This document shows positions 35,014 through 45,555 of a stretch of 64,000 nt of DNA, one piece after another. The DNA is from Calycina herbarum (taxonomy: Eukaryota > Ascomycota > Leotiomycetes > Helotiales > Pezizellaceae), in contig LLEY01000013.1 of assembly GCA_001414485.1 (NCBI GenBank), positions 186,001 through 250,000 of the forward strand, read 5' to 3'. The position numbers were made by a program, and so were the translations under genes. How positions within the stretch are numbered: the first letter of the stretch is position 1; every line of letters starts with the position of its first letter. A model generated the notes under the pieces. That model searched no databases. It was not told where the DNA came from and saw only the letters and a list, made by a program, of their open reading frames with translations.

Positions 35014-35476
35014 AATTGTACTTTTGAGACTATCCAATCCTGCAATAACTTCAAGTGAATGGCACGGCTAGTTGCAGCGTTGGGATTGTTAAGGAGAGAA
35101 AGTTATTATCAAGTATAAATGAATTTAAGGCAAATGTTGCATTTCGAGTACAAATTGAAAGTCTCGTAAAAGATTGCGCCCTGAAGCTTCCACCTGAAAA
35201 AGGAGGCCCCTTCAATATTTCCATAGATCATATTCCGGATAAGTGCATGCATGAATACAGTGTTGGTTGGCACCCTCGGCAACTAACCCACTCGGTGTCT
35301 GGCACCTGGCACAGCGCATGAGACACGCTGCAGGTGAAAGTCTCCGATGCTAACATCGGGGTCGTCACAACTCACTTTCCGTGGTTTTCTACAGATATCA
35401 TCATATATTCGTTAATTGACTTGACTGAATATACTACCAAAAAAATCTAGATGAGATACGGATTGTGTCTGCAGTC
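35014..35476. other. Intergenic upstream of the P450 gene
   Basis: Non-coding, containing the palindrome CCGATG-CTAA-CATCGG at 35344-35359 within the CTCCGA-type motif. No gene. Confidence 0.4.
35341..35359. promoter_or_regulatory. CTCCGA motif within a CCGATG palindrome, P450 promoter
   Basis: TCTCCGAT begins at 35341 and overlaps a perfect 6-bp inverted repeat, CCGATG and CATCGG, separated by CTAA. It lies 118 bp upstream of the P450 ATG. The AAGTCTCCGA core matches the PKS-NRPS upstream motif. Candidate operator for the AflR-type factor. Confidence 0.4.
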
Positions 35477-37508
35477 ATGGCCGACAGAACTTCCAACAAC
35501 TCTGGTGCTATCTTATTCCAGTGGCTTGGGAGTTGGAAGGAAACCACGTGGTTCCAGTTAACCGTCGCTGTCATAGGTCTTGTAAGTTTGTTTTAAATAC
35601 TTGTTATCATATCAAGGGCTAACCTTTTGCCCTCTAGGTTCTCACCTACGCTGTTACCCGGATTACGTACCTTCTCTATTTTCACCCGCTTTCAAAATAC
35701 CCAGGCCCAAAGCTTGCTGCAATCTCCAACATGTGGTATGCAAAAGCGTGGTAAGTAGTCTGCTCGTTTCCACCGAGATATTTACTAAGCTTTTAGGTAC
35801 GTGGGGAAGTATCCTTGGGCTGTAGAACAAGCAGTCCTGAAATACGGTAGGTAGTTCTGGTTTTGGTTTCAAACTTGCAAGATTTATTTTTCCTTCGTTC
35901 ATGCCAACCTTATCTTTCTCTGTCTCAGTAGAGTGCGATGTATTTCTGGGTAAGTAAAATATAGTGCTAAAGTGCTGATAATACAGGTGATGTCGTTCGG
36001 ATTGCACCCAACGAACTTGTCTTTGCAAAACCGAAGGCGATTACAGGTGAGTTGAAATGCCCCGTCATTTTTTTCAAAATTGGGACTCCCTCTAACTATA
36101 CTTGCAGATATTTACGCGTCTCATGTCAAAATGCGAGAAACATTTACAAAGACAAACTTCCAGGACATTGGGCAAAAAGAACTAGGTATCACATGGGAAA
36201 TGGACCCTAATAAACATAGGGAAATAGCCAAAAAACTTCATCCCGCCTTCTCACCAAAGTCTCTGCGATCCATGGAGCCAGCATTACAACTTCATTTGGA
36301 TCAATTCATAGCCAAGCTCAAAAATCACGGAGGAAGCGAAGATGGAATTGAAATGAACTCGGTTTGTATCACTGCCAATCTCAAAGCATGGGTGCTAATG
36401 AGTTTGGTTCACAGATGCTTGACTGGCTTTCCATGGATATCGCCGCCGACATGGCGTACAATAGAGATTTGAACCAAATAAGAGATAGTGAGTGAGCGGG
36501 CTTTAACAATAAGTGAAGGGCTCAAAATGACTAACCATTCATCACTAGTGAAACCTGCCCCATTTCTCACATTATGTTACCGATTGAACTTTTTTATGAC
36601 AATACTACAAGTATTGAAGAAATTCCCACTTCTTAAACCACTATTGATTTTCTACTTTCCGCCATCGGCATTTCTAATGCTCCCAACAGCAGTAAAGCTG
36701 AATCGACAGATGCTCCAGTCAAGGATTGAGAAACGTGGGCATACCGAACATCTCGATTACTTTCAACAATTATGTCCTGAAACTGGAGAGATTCCACGCC
36801 AAGCGTTTCTTGAGCAGGTTGCTGGGCAACTTTTGTTGGCAGGATTTGACCCTCTTACAAATCTCTTCTACGCCTCTATATTGTTCCTTCTCTCAGAGCC
36901 AAATACTCTCAAATGTCTTACCAGTGAAGTACGAGAGGCATTTCCCAGCTACGATCAAATCAACTCCGATTCTTTGACTTCTTTTAAATACCTTCAGGCT
37001 GTTATACAAGAGTCTTTGCGTCTTCACACCGCTGGCTCATGGGGCCTGCCCCGCAAATCTCCAGGTGCCATGATAGATGAAACTTATATTCCAAAAGGTG
37101 TAAGTATTCTCATCAAAATATCTTAAATGTACAAGCCATAATTCTAACAATCGAATTTAGATCACTTGCCAGAGTGCTGTATTTGCAGTTGCACACTCGG
37201 ACAAATATTTTTTCAATCCAAGGAAATTCTGCCCACAAAGGTGGCTGTCTCCAGACCATCCAGCTTATGACTCAGCTTTCTCGAAAGACGACAAGAACGC
37301 TTTCAATCCATTTGGTCAAGGACCCAGAAGCTGCCCAGGTAGCAGCTTTGCTCACATGGAAGCCAGGCTACTTCTTGCAAAACTAGTTTGGTCGTTTGAT
37401 TTGGAATATGGGATGAAGAATAATATCGTGTGGGAAAGAGATTTCAAGCTGTTTGTTATGTGGGAGAAGCCAGATTTTTATGTGAGATTCAAGTGTAGAA
37501 ACGGTTAG
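35477..37508 (+). CDS. Cytochrome P450 monooxygenase, 517 aa
   Basis: Eight exons, 35477-35581, 35638-35750, 35797-35846, 35987-36046, 36108-36361, 36415-36487, 36549-37099 and 37161-37508, give 517 residues with consistent phases. An N-terminal membrane anchor ([14 protein letters not shown]) precedes the Pro-rich hinge [10 protein letters not shown], as in microsomal fungal P450s. The K-helix motif ExxR is ESLR in [10 protein letters not shown]. The heme loop is [16 protein letters not shown] with the axial Cys. The I-helix region reads [11 protein letters not shown], where the usual acidic/Thr pair is slightly altered. The third intron (140 bp) is longer than the others. It should hydroxylate or otherwise oxidise the product released by the PKS-NRPS, on the ER membrane. 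Neighbours are the 7TM gene upstream and the MFS gene downstream, all on the plus strand. Confidence 0.92.
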
Positions 37509-37995
37509 GAGGTTTGTCGTGTTGGCATGCATTTCGAATTGAGAAGACTTGGGACTTAAAAATCAGCACAGAACAGTTTTCTTCAAACTACCAATAGAAG
37601 AAACTGTTTGTTGTCATTCAATGAAAACTTCAAAAGGAAATTGCACTTCATATCTTGTTTATTATCAAATTTTCACTACTTATATATCCTCTCCTGTGTT
37701 TTCTCTCACGTGATTCAATTGCGTTGGAGGAGAATCCAACTCCCAAATATAAATTCAATAGCCTGTATCAATTGCTCTTGTCTTCAAGTCACCGCGTTCG
37801 GCGCTCCATACCACATGTGATTCGGGGACTTTTGCCTATCTTCGGTGTCGCTTAAGCCAATAACAACCCTGGAATGCAACCTAGGCAACCCAAACAAACC
37901 CGAAATCCTGCCGACTCCGACTTACAAAGTCACCGACCAGGAGTAGGCTACAACCATACGGTTGTTGATGTCTCTGATGACAATCGAAAATCGAA
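37509..37995. other. Intergenic, P450 to MFS
   Basis: Non-coding. CCGACTCCGAC at 37911-37921 lies 75 bp upstream of the MFS ATG and matches the motif upstream of other cluster genes. Confidence 0.4.
37911..37921 (+). promoter_or_regulatory. CTCCGAC motif, MFS promoter
   Basis: CCGACTCCGAC is a direct repeat of CCGAC and is shared with TCCGACTCCGACC upstream of the enoyl reductase gene. Candidate regulator site. Confidence 0.35.
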
Positions 37996-39879
37996 ATGAG
38001 TACACAACCTCAACATGCAGAATCCGAAGTTTCACGCGTTGTTGCTTCTGAAGAAAAACAAAGTCAATCATCTTCGGAAACGGGCGTCAAGACCAAAGCA
38101 GAACTTCCAGATCCAATGCAATCTGATTTTCCGCGAGGAGCTCGATTTTGGGCAATTATAATTGGTCTCGGGGTAACTAACCTTCTTGGGGCACTTGAGA
38201 ATACTGTCGTGAGTACGGCAGGGCCAACGATTGTCACAGATCTTGAGATTGGAGAAGATTATGTATGGATTACCAATGCTTTTTTTCTCTGCAGGTATGT
38301 TACTAGGTCCTCAAAATGTAAATGATGGCTGAAGTTTGTGCAGTGCTGCCTTCCAGCCTCTCTTTGGACAGCTTGCAAATGTATTTGGCCGAAGATGGGT
38401 TACGCTTTCGATTGTTATGATCTTCATTCTAGGAAGTGGTATCTGTGGCGGGGCTGCGACTGGAGGAATGCTGATAGGGGGAAGGGCCGTGCAAGGCGTT
38501 GGATCAGGAGGAATTATAATGATCATTGGTATGCCTTTCAGTTCTCAACTTTCATCTGACAAGAAATATGGATTGCTAATTTTGACATAAATAGATATTG
38601 TCGTGTCTGACCTCATTCCTCTACGTCAACGAGGCAATTACATGGCTGTGATTTTAGCAATATACGGGGTTGGTGCGACTATGGGACCGTTTATCGGGGG
38701 AATTTTGGCTGAGAAAGCAACTTGGAGATGGGTTAGTTACTTCTCAAGCAGACGACAGAATATTTACTAATGCAAATTGAGGCTTTCTATATCAATCTTC
38801 CAATAGGAGGAGCAGCCCTCTTGATTCTTTATCTCTCGCTATATGTACAATACAACAAGGAAATGACTTTTTCCAAAAAGCTCACACGAATCGACCTGAT
38901 CGGCAATGGCGTTCTGATGGCTACCACAACCTCAATTTTATTCGCTTTGACATATGGGGGGTCAAAATATACATGGTCATCTTGGCACATAATTACCCCC
39001 CTTGTGGTAGGGTTCTGCGGTGTCGCACTTTTCGCCGCCTGGGAGATTTGGGGATTTTCACCAGAGCCCGTGGTACCACCAAGACTGTTTAAGAATAGGA
39101 CATCCTGGGTTGTGGCTATCAACACCTTTCTGAACTGTGCCATACTATATTGGATGGTTTTCTTCCTACCGGTGTACTTTCAAACGGTCCTACTCTATTC
39201 TCCAGCTCGAACTGGTGTTGCACTTCTCCCTCAATCATTGGTTGCCATTCCTGGGGCAGCAATTTCTGCAATTGCATTGTCAAAATGGGGCAAATTCAAA
39301 CCTTTACATTGGTGTGGATTCGGTATATTGACTCTCGGCCTTGGTCTTTTCGTTCTTTTAGACGAGAATTCTTCTATTGCTAGGTGGGTTGTTTTCCAAT
39401 GCGTGGCTGCCCTGGGTGCTGGCATGGTTCTTAACACACTTCTCCCTTCATTTCAGGCACCGGTGGAAGAGTCCGATCAAGCCGCCGCCACAGCTGTTTG
39501 GTGCTTCATTCGCACTTTTGGGAACGTTTGGGGAGTTGCTATCCCAGCGGTTATTTTCAACAATCGATTCGACAGTATGTCATATCTGATTACAGATCCA
39601 GATGCTAGGAGACTCTTTTCGGGTGGGCATGCATATCAGTATGCTTCTGCGTCGTTTATTACTTCATTCCCGGATGCTACTGCAAAGGAGATCAGAAGTG
39701 TTTATCAAGCTGCTATGCAGGTGGTATTTCAGGCAGCCATCGCTTTTTCTGGTCTTGCTTTCTTGCTTGTCTTTTTGGAGAAAGAGATTCCTCTTAGGAC
39801 TGAGCTAGAAACAGAATTTGGATTGAAAAAGGAAAGTTCCAAGCAATTAACAGATGTTGAGACAGCCAAAGGCGTTTAG
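37996..39879 (+). CDS. MFS drug/metabolite exporter, 572 aa
   Basis: Four exons, 37996-38294, 38344-38528, 38595-38731 and 38782-39879, give 572 residues in frame. A polar N-terminal tail of about 50 residues precedes many hydrophobic spans, consistent with the 14-span DHA2-type major facilitator family. Recognisable motifs are the loop 2-3 motif [11 protein letters not shown], the span-5 antiporter motif region [12 protein letters not shown], and [13 protein letters not shown], a typical signature of this family. Fungal toxin and antibiotic exporters encoded in secondary-metabolite clusters belong here. It likely exports the cluster product across the plasma membrane and protects the producer. 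It is followed by the enoyl reductase gene on the same strand. Confidence 0.92.
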
Positions 39880-40469
39880 GAAGGATACACGTCTCCTCTG
39901 AGATGATGAAGGATATCCCGCAGCTCCACAAACAAGAAAAGAAGAAAATATAGTTGGCTCAGTCCTGAAAACATTATTCCAATGCTTGAAGGTCCATAAA
40001 TTTGCTTTTTAAGAGAGTAGGTCGTTACGACACCCTTTAGCGAAACTCCCTCAGAGAAAGGGGAAGGAAATTCGGCATTTCAGCGGGAGTAAATTCAAAA
40101 AGAATGTCTCCGACCGAGTCCGACTCCGACCCCACAACTTCAAATTCAATGTCTGCCACGCTGTTGCTGTCGCCAAGAAAGAATTACCTACCACCCATGT
40201 GATACGCCTGCATGACTTGTAAAGCAGTGCAAATGAGTTGCATTCGCGTGGATGAATGTGCAGGCTCGATCGTATCGTCCCAAATAAATTGAAGACACTC
40301 CTGAAAAAGTGTCCGCAAAGGTTCCCCAAGCAAGTTCTCCAACATGAAATTACAGTTCATCAAGGCCAAAGAAATTCTCTACCAAATTTTAACCACCACA
40401 TATGTCCTTTTCTTTTGGCTTTGTTTGCATTAAAACTACTGCTCGTACCCTCCGGATAGGTAGAAATCA
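39880..40469. other. Intergenic, MFS to enoyl reductase
   Basis: Non-coding. It holds the CTCCGAC motif cluster at 40107-40131. No gene. Confidence 0.4.
40107..40131 (+). promoter_or_regulatory. Clustered CTCCGAC motifs, enoyl reductase promoter
   Basis: TCTCCGACC at 40107-40115 is followed closely by TCCGACTCCGACC at 40119-40131, giving three CCGAC cores within 25 bp, about 340-360 bp upstream of the ATG. This is the densest copy of the motif shared by four cluster promoters. Confidence 0.4.
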
Positions 40470-41611
40470 ATGTCTCCCAAGACTGAGCAAAATGACATTC
40501 CTGATACTCAGCATGCCGTCGTCCAGGACTCAAACGGCAAGCCAATACTTGTCGATAACGCGGCGATACCTCCCCTCAAACCCGCGACAATACTAGTAAG
40601 AACCAAAGCCGTGGCTCTCAATCCATCAGACTACAAAATGGGATCCAAATTCCCCTCTCCTGGCGCAATTGTGGGGATGGACTTCGCTGGCATAATAGTG
40701 ACTATGGGTCTGGGTACCGTGGAAATAAGGCCTGATCTGAAAATTGGTGATTCAGTTTGTGGAAGCGTTCATGGATCAAATCCTGCTGATCGTGAAAATG
40801 GGGCGTTTGCGGAATACATACGTGCGACAGCTGATTTGGTAATCAAAATACCCAAAAACATGAGCTATGAGAACGCTGCAACTGTTGGAGTGTCCTTGAC
40901 AACTAGTTATCTGGCTCTCTGGAACTCTTTGGGCATCATAGCAACTCCGGATCAACCAGCCGAGAAACCATACGACGTTCTGGTGTATGGTGGAAGTACT
41001 AGTTGTGGAACAATTGCTATTCAACTTCTCAGACTGTGAGTTTCCCCCATACACCTTTAAAGAATATTTGTTGATTGAAGGATAGGTCCGGGCTTAATCC
41101 AATCACGACCTGTTCTCCGAGAAACTTTGGATTGGTGAAATCCTTGGGCGCTAGCGCTGCCTTTGACTACAATGATCTTCAAACTCCAACTGCTTTACGT
41201 GATTATACCAAGAATCGACTTCGGTACATTGTGGATTGTATCACGGATAGCGAATCGATTGCATGCTGCTATATTGCCATGGGTCGAACTGGGGGTAGGT
41301 ATAGTTGCCTCGAGCTCTGTCCTGACCATTTGAGATCACGAAAAGCAGTAAAAGTGGATTTCGTAATGGCGATGGATGTGTTTGGGGTTGAGATCGACTT
41401 GAGCGACGGCTATGAGAGAAAGCCAAGCCCGAAGAAACATGCTGACGGTGTGAGATGGATGGCAATCTTTCAGCGCTTACTCACTGAAGGTAAGCTCAAA
41501 GTACATCCAACAAAGAACATGGGTCATGGGTTGAAGGAGGTACTAAATGGTTTGGACATCTTAAAAGAGGGGAATATTTCAGGACAGAAACTCGTGGTGA
41601 CAATCAATTGA
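40470..41611 (+). CDS. Trans-acting enoyl reductase (LovC/TenC-like), 363 aa
   Basis: Two exons, 40470-41035 and 41086-41611, join in phase 2 and give 363 residues, the usual size for the family. It is a zinc-independent medium-chain dehydrogenase/reductase: VVQDSNGKPI at the start, ALNPSDYKMG, GMDFAGIIV, and the NADPH-binding stretch VLVYGGSTSCGTIAIQLLRL. The C-terminal part contains the LVKSLGASAAFDY segment and ends with a typical GQKLVVTIN. Stand-alone enoyl reductases of this type act on ACP-bound intermediates of highly reducing PKS and PKS-NRPS enzymes whose own ER domain is dead, as LovC, TenC, CcsC and ApdC do. Its presence with the ER-deficient megasynthase is a strong functional match. 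It is the last clear gene of the cluster. Confidence 0.92.
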
Positions 41612-42550
41612 CCTACCAACACGCGATTTCCACAATTTTTCAAACTCTCTCCTAATGGTACCAAATCTTCAGCCCTCTGTCTTTTTTTACAAAATGTAAC
41701 TTAAATAACTAAAAATTAGAAACAAATACCCTTTGCTACCATAGAGACCGATCCAAGAAGATCCGATTCCGATCGGTCCGGCATTCCACGGACCTTTTGT
41801 GATTATTCATCATTTTAATAACCGCTTTGCGGTAGCTATCTCCACGTATCAAGTTCCCAGTTTTCTTCGCAAATGGCTAGAATAATTTTTCGAGGGTGCA
41901 AGGCCACTCGCTGCGAGGATTGTATTGGAACTGGGGGTTTTTTGCTTGACAAAAAGAGTATTAACCAGGTTTTACATTTTTACGAATTTTACTTTGGTTT
42001 CTTTATTGCCAGCTCAATTCCAGGCTATTCATCTGGGTTTCATGGGCAAGCTAACTTACAACCATCACCTCAACTACAGACTCTGGCACGAATATAGAGA
42101 ATTGAACTTCCCAAGGTACTCTGATACATTCTTAACTATAGGCGTTATACTGAGATACCGGATTTATGATATCAACTACAGAATATGAATACTCACACTC
42201 TTTGGTAAGGTGCTTACTTGAGTAGGATATCTGGTTCCGCTGACATTAAGCGAGGGCACATGAGAAGAGGAGCCGAGCTCGCTCACTCTTATATATTAAA
42301 TGCCCACTTATATGACCAAGTCGACTCAGCACTAGCTCGGAGATAACTGTATAGTACTGCCTCGAGGTAGTATGATCACAATTTTCTGTATATCAATTGC
42401 CTTACTTGGTCATTGAAGTGACAATTCGTGCATAAAACTGCTGTTAGGCGCATTTTCACCTCCCCGAACATCCATACACATTGCAACTCACTAGTTAATG
42501 CCCCAAAGTTGACTAACTATGAAGCTGACAATTATGGGTCAAGGACCATA
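41612..42550. other. Intergenic region at the right cluster edge
   Basis: No supported gene. It includes an interrupted palindromic stretch near 41765 (CCGATTCCGATCGG). It may mark the boundary of the cluster. Confidence 0.4.
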
Positions 42551-42552
42551 GC

Positions 42553-42560
42553 TATTTAAG
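42553..42560 (+). promoter_or_regulatory. TATA-like element
   Basis: TATTTAAG about 110 bp upstream of the ATG of the small secreted peptide gene. Plausible core promoter by position only. Confidence 0.35.
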
Positions 42561-42670
42561 AAGTCGAAAGTCCGGCATTTAAGCACGCAACTTTTCATCA
42601 CAAGCACGCTACATTCCATCAATCAAAACTTCAAACTCCTTCCTCCAATCCAAAGTTTCAAACAGCCAAT

Positions 42671-43014
42671 ATGAAGTTCTCTGTTACACTTCTTACCCTC
42701 CTTGCCGCATTCGCCATGGCCAGCCCAAGCCCGGCAGCACCTGGCAATCTAGAAGCACGTGTTGACTGCTCAACTTGTGGTTGCTCTTCTGCGGAGTCAT
42801 GCACTGTAAGTTTACACAATTATCTCTTCACATAAATTTCGAGAGCAGCTTTTCTGACGATTTGAACTAGTTCGACGTAAGTTTCCATTGAGTTCTTGAT
42901 ATCAGTGACCACTAGCAGAATACTAATTTGGTTGTGACTTAAGTGTTGCCAAGTAAGTTTACAATAATCCTAATTCCATACGGTTTCCATTTCGCTAATA
43001 CTGTATTCAAGTAA
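42671..43014 (+). CDS. Small secreted six-cysteine peptide with microexons, 50 aa
   Basis: Exon 1, 42671-42805, encodes a signal peptide (MKFSVTLLTLLAAFAMA), a short Pro/Ala-rich stretch ending LEAR, and the first four cysteines. I infer three further pieces: a 6-nt exon 42871-42876, a 9-nt exon 42944-42952 and a stop codon at 43012-43014. Each is bounded by clear GTAAGT donors and AG acceptors, with introns of 65, 67 and 59 bp and CTAAT-like branch points in the last two. The result is 50 residues with six Cys in the pattern C-x2-C-x-C-x5-C-x3-C-C, the last two contributed by the 9-nt exon. If the donor of the 6-nt exon is not used, translation would stop soon after with other residues. Small, Cys-rich, secreted and possibly cut after LEAR, it fits a candidate effector or antimicrobial peptide. 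No family is recognised. Confidence 0.6.
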
Positions 43015-44417
43015 ATGGAAAGTTGGTTAGAGGTACAGGGATGGGTTGGAAACTTCTCGTCGTTGTATGGAGTTCTCCGCTGGAGTTTCAGCTCGGCCGA
43101 CGAGAAGGGGGTCCTTCGTTGTTATATAGTGAAGACTTCGGAATGAAATAACAGTTTGGACGGGCTATTTCTTTCCTCTTTGAAAAATATGTTCAAATGC
43201 GTGATGATTCTGAGTACAAATAATCCTACAATTTAAACGCTGAATATTCAGTGCTTTATAAAACTTGGTTGGAAGGGTTAATCGCGTGAACTTTCCCCAA
43301 TAGATCCCTTGTAATGGTCCATCTGGATAGTCTGGTCTCTGAGATGTTGTGTTGGGGTCAAGGTGAGGCATCTGGATGAGCTTATGGTCGCGTTGTGATT
43401 GATGTCTCAGTGTGCACTGAGAGGTCAGGTAACTAGAAAATAAGGAGCAAGCCCGAGCTCTGTCTTCTCGCCCAGCTTTTCTAGTCAGATTGTCGAGGCA
43501 GTTCATCAAGTTCGCGATTGATGTGCCAGTCGGTTGGGAAGGAGCGACGCTCCATCTCCAGTGATCGCGCCACCTTGACGCAAGCTCGAGGCAAAGACAA
43601 CCTTGAAACTGGGAAGAGAATCGAGCTCGGTGGTCTGACGTGGCTGTCACGAGAAGGTTTATCAGGAAGGAGCGAATGAGTTGTGTCTCCGGTCGTACAG
43701 GTCTGATCCCGGTTCAAGGTGAGGTGTCGATGAAGTGAACGACCTCGATCTCATATCCGACCCACCAAGCTAGGGCCTAAATGATTTTTGTCGAGGGTGG
43801 ATCACGTAATGGTCCCAAGACTCTATTGTTTTGCTTCTCACCGTCTCAATTTTGGCGTGGTGCTTCGTAGTTCAAGTCCTCGGTTTCTCAGATAAGCCCA
43901 CAACTTTGATACAAAAAGGAAAGCTCATATAAATTTGCGGACACATCCAAGAAGAATGTTATGTTCTATGATGAGTTGGTTTTTTCTGTTCGGTAACTGT
44001 ATACCTGGAACCTCCTTGGGTGTTCATTGCTCTATTAAATCCTTCGCATGGATAATTCGCAATACTTTTCGATTGGGTAAACTAAAAAATACCTGCTTTT
44101 TAAAAAAGAAAATGTCTTCCGCCATTAAGTAAAAGGGCTTCGCTGAGATGGTTAACTAACAAAACTGTAGCTTATCTTGAATCCTGGTATCAAAGAGAAG
44201 ACGAGAATGGAGAGCCCTGACTATTTCGCCGATAACCTTAGCCAGGGTCGCATGATAAAAGATCTCTATTATCTACTATACGAAAATGGCAAATTGGGAT
44301 CTTGCTGGTCCTGTTACATCCACCATTCAATGTACATAGGTCATTTGCTTGGTCTGGTGTGGCGATTCTTCTCCCGGTGAGTCCCTTTTTTCGGGATGTT
44401 GTGCAAGTGGGTTCGAA
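43015..44417. other. Intergenic, no supported gene
   Basis: Frames of up to 161 codons exist (43165-43650, minus) but are rich in rare residues, overlap others and show no domain. From about 43800 the sequence becomes AT-rich. I see no reliable gene. Confidence 0.4.
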
Positions 44418-44570
44418 AAATTGAAACCATTATCCGAGATGATCTAGGAGAATCAGAAAACACGTATCCCAATTCTCCCAACTTTTCCGGATGACGAGAT
44501 GTATTATCCGAGATGGTACAGGGAAATGACATAAAATATATCACAATTCTCCCAACCTTTTCTTAACGAT
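44418..44570. repeat. Tandemly duplicated hairpin repeat
   Basis: Two units of about 70 bp lie side by side: one from TTATCCGAGAT at 44430 to AATTCTCCCAACTTTTC, and one from TTATCCGAGAT near 44503 to AATTCTCCCAACCTTTTC near 44562. The first unit matches the block in the intron at 3281-3385. In that unit GGAGAAT and ATTCTCC form a potential 7-bp stem. Non-coding; class unknown. Confidence 0.5.
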
Positions 44571-44946
44571 TGTATATGTTATCCTCGACTCGTGAGACTC
44601 GGCTAAATTTGCAAGATATAGAAGTTTCCATGTGAATAGCTTCTGAGATAGTCATAAAAGGGGTTTCAGTTTTTCTAAGTAAGAGAAATGGGTGCTTAGA
44701 TATTTTCATGTGACTTTATAAGATACCTTTGGACTTGAAACATTCCAATCCCAAATTGCGCCTTTATCCAAGTTTGAAGTTCCAAAACTCATATGTTTAC
44801 GGACGTGGTCCCTAGATCTTCTAAGCCGATTTGTGTTTCTTTCCAACTATCTTCCGGTATACAGACTTCAGAACATTACCTCCCCCCTAAGGCCTAATCC
44901 ACCAGTTTGACTTATCATATGTCCAGCCCGGCTCAAAGCTCGCAAT

Positions 44947-45555
44947 CTAATCTTTGCGTTGGGATCTATATCCCAGCATCTTGGTCGCGGGCCATGTTGC
45001 CATAAACCAGATATGTGAGGATACAACAAGTAACGTAACGTTTTGAATAAAAGTCAGTGTTGTATAAGGAAGTGTAAGGTATGTATTTATTAATGCTCCC
45101 ACAAGTGATTTCCCCAGCATCCACCACAGCACAGTACTCTTGGTTGAAAAGGCCCCTACGATAACAAGCGAACTGAAATCAATGCTGATGATTGTGAGGA
45201 ATTGCACGTAGAGGCGATGGAGGGGGGTGAGGCTCAGAATCCTGCCTAGATACAGGGAGGGCGTTCTGGATATATTTAAGGTGTAAAAGATGGCTCCTAC
45301 GGACGTCTTCCATAACGAAACTAAGGATGCAAAAATGGTGCCCGGGGTTCGTAGAATCGTTCCAAATGTTGGCGTTGTAGAGTAAAAGTTGGGATCCAGT
45401 GTCGTAGCACTCACCTTCAGCCGCACGCATGTCTCGAAGCCGACCAATTGATGGAATTGAGCAGCCCCCATCCCACCACAAAATACAAATATATTAGTTA
45501 ACCAGCGTGCTGTATTGTTGTATGAGTGAGGCTGCCAATGGGAGTGAGGACACAT
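44947..45555 (-). CDS. Putative multi-span membrane protein, 202 aa
   Basis: An open frame of 202 codons with several hydrophobic stretches (for example TIFASLVSLW, FLTIISIDFSSLVIVGAF and FIQNVTLLVVSSHIWFMA) and a basic C-terminus. There is no recognised family. A strong-looking GTGAGT donor inside the frame with an acceptor 94 bp later would break the frame, so I keep the single-exon reading. The gene could also be a fortuitous frame: it lies in a gene-poor stretch and the start (MCPHSHWQP) has no clear promoter. Treat as tentative. Confidence 0.35.
   Translation of the reverse strand: MCPHSHWQPHSYNNTARWLTNIFVFCGGMGAAQFHQLVGFETCVRLKVSATTLDPNFYSTTPTFGTILRTPGTIFASLVSLWKTSVGAIFYTLNISRTPSLYLGRILSLTPLHRLYVQFLTIISIDFSSLVIVGAFSTKSTVLWWMLGKSLVGALINTYLTLPYTTLTFIQNVTLLVVSSHIWFMATWPATKMLGYRSQRKD

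Noticed and set aside
43165..43650. 161-codon minus-strand frame
   Set aside because: No recognisable features, odd composition (many Arg, Cys, Trp and His) and no promoter or splice support.
45321..45414. Possible intron in the tentative membrane protein
   Set aside because: The donor is good, but removing 94 bp breaks the frame on both sides, so the single-exon reading was kept.
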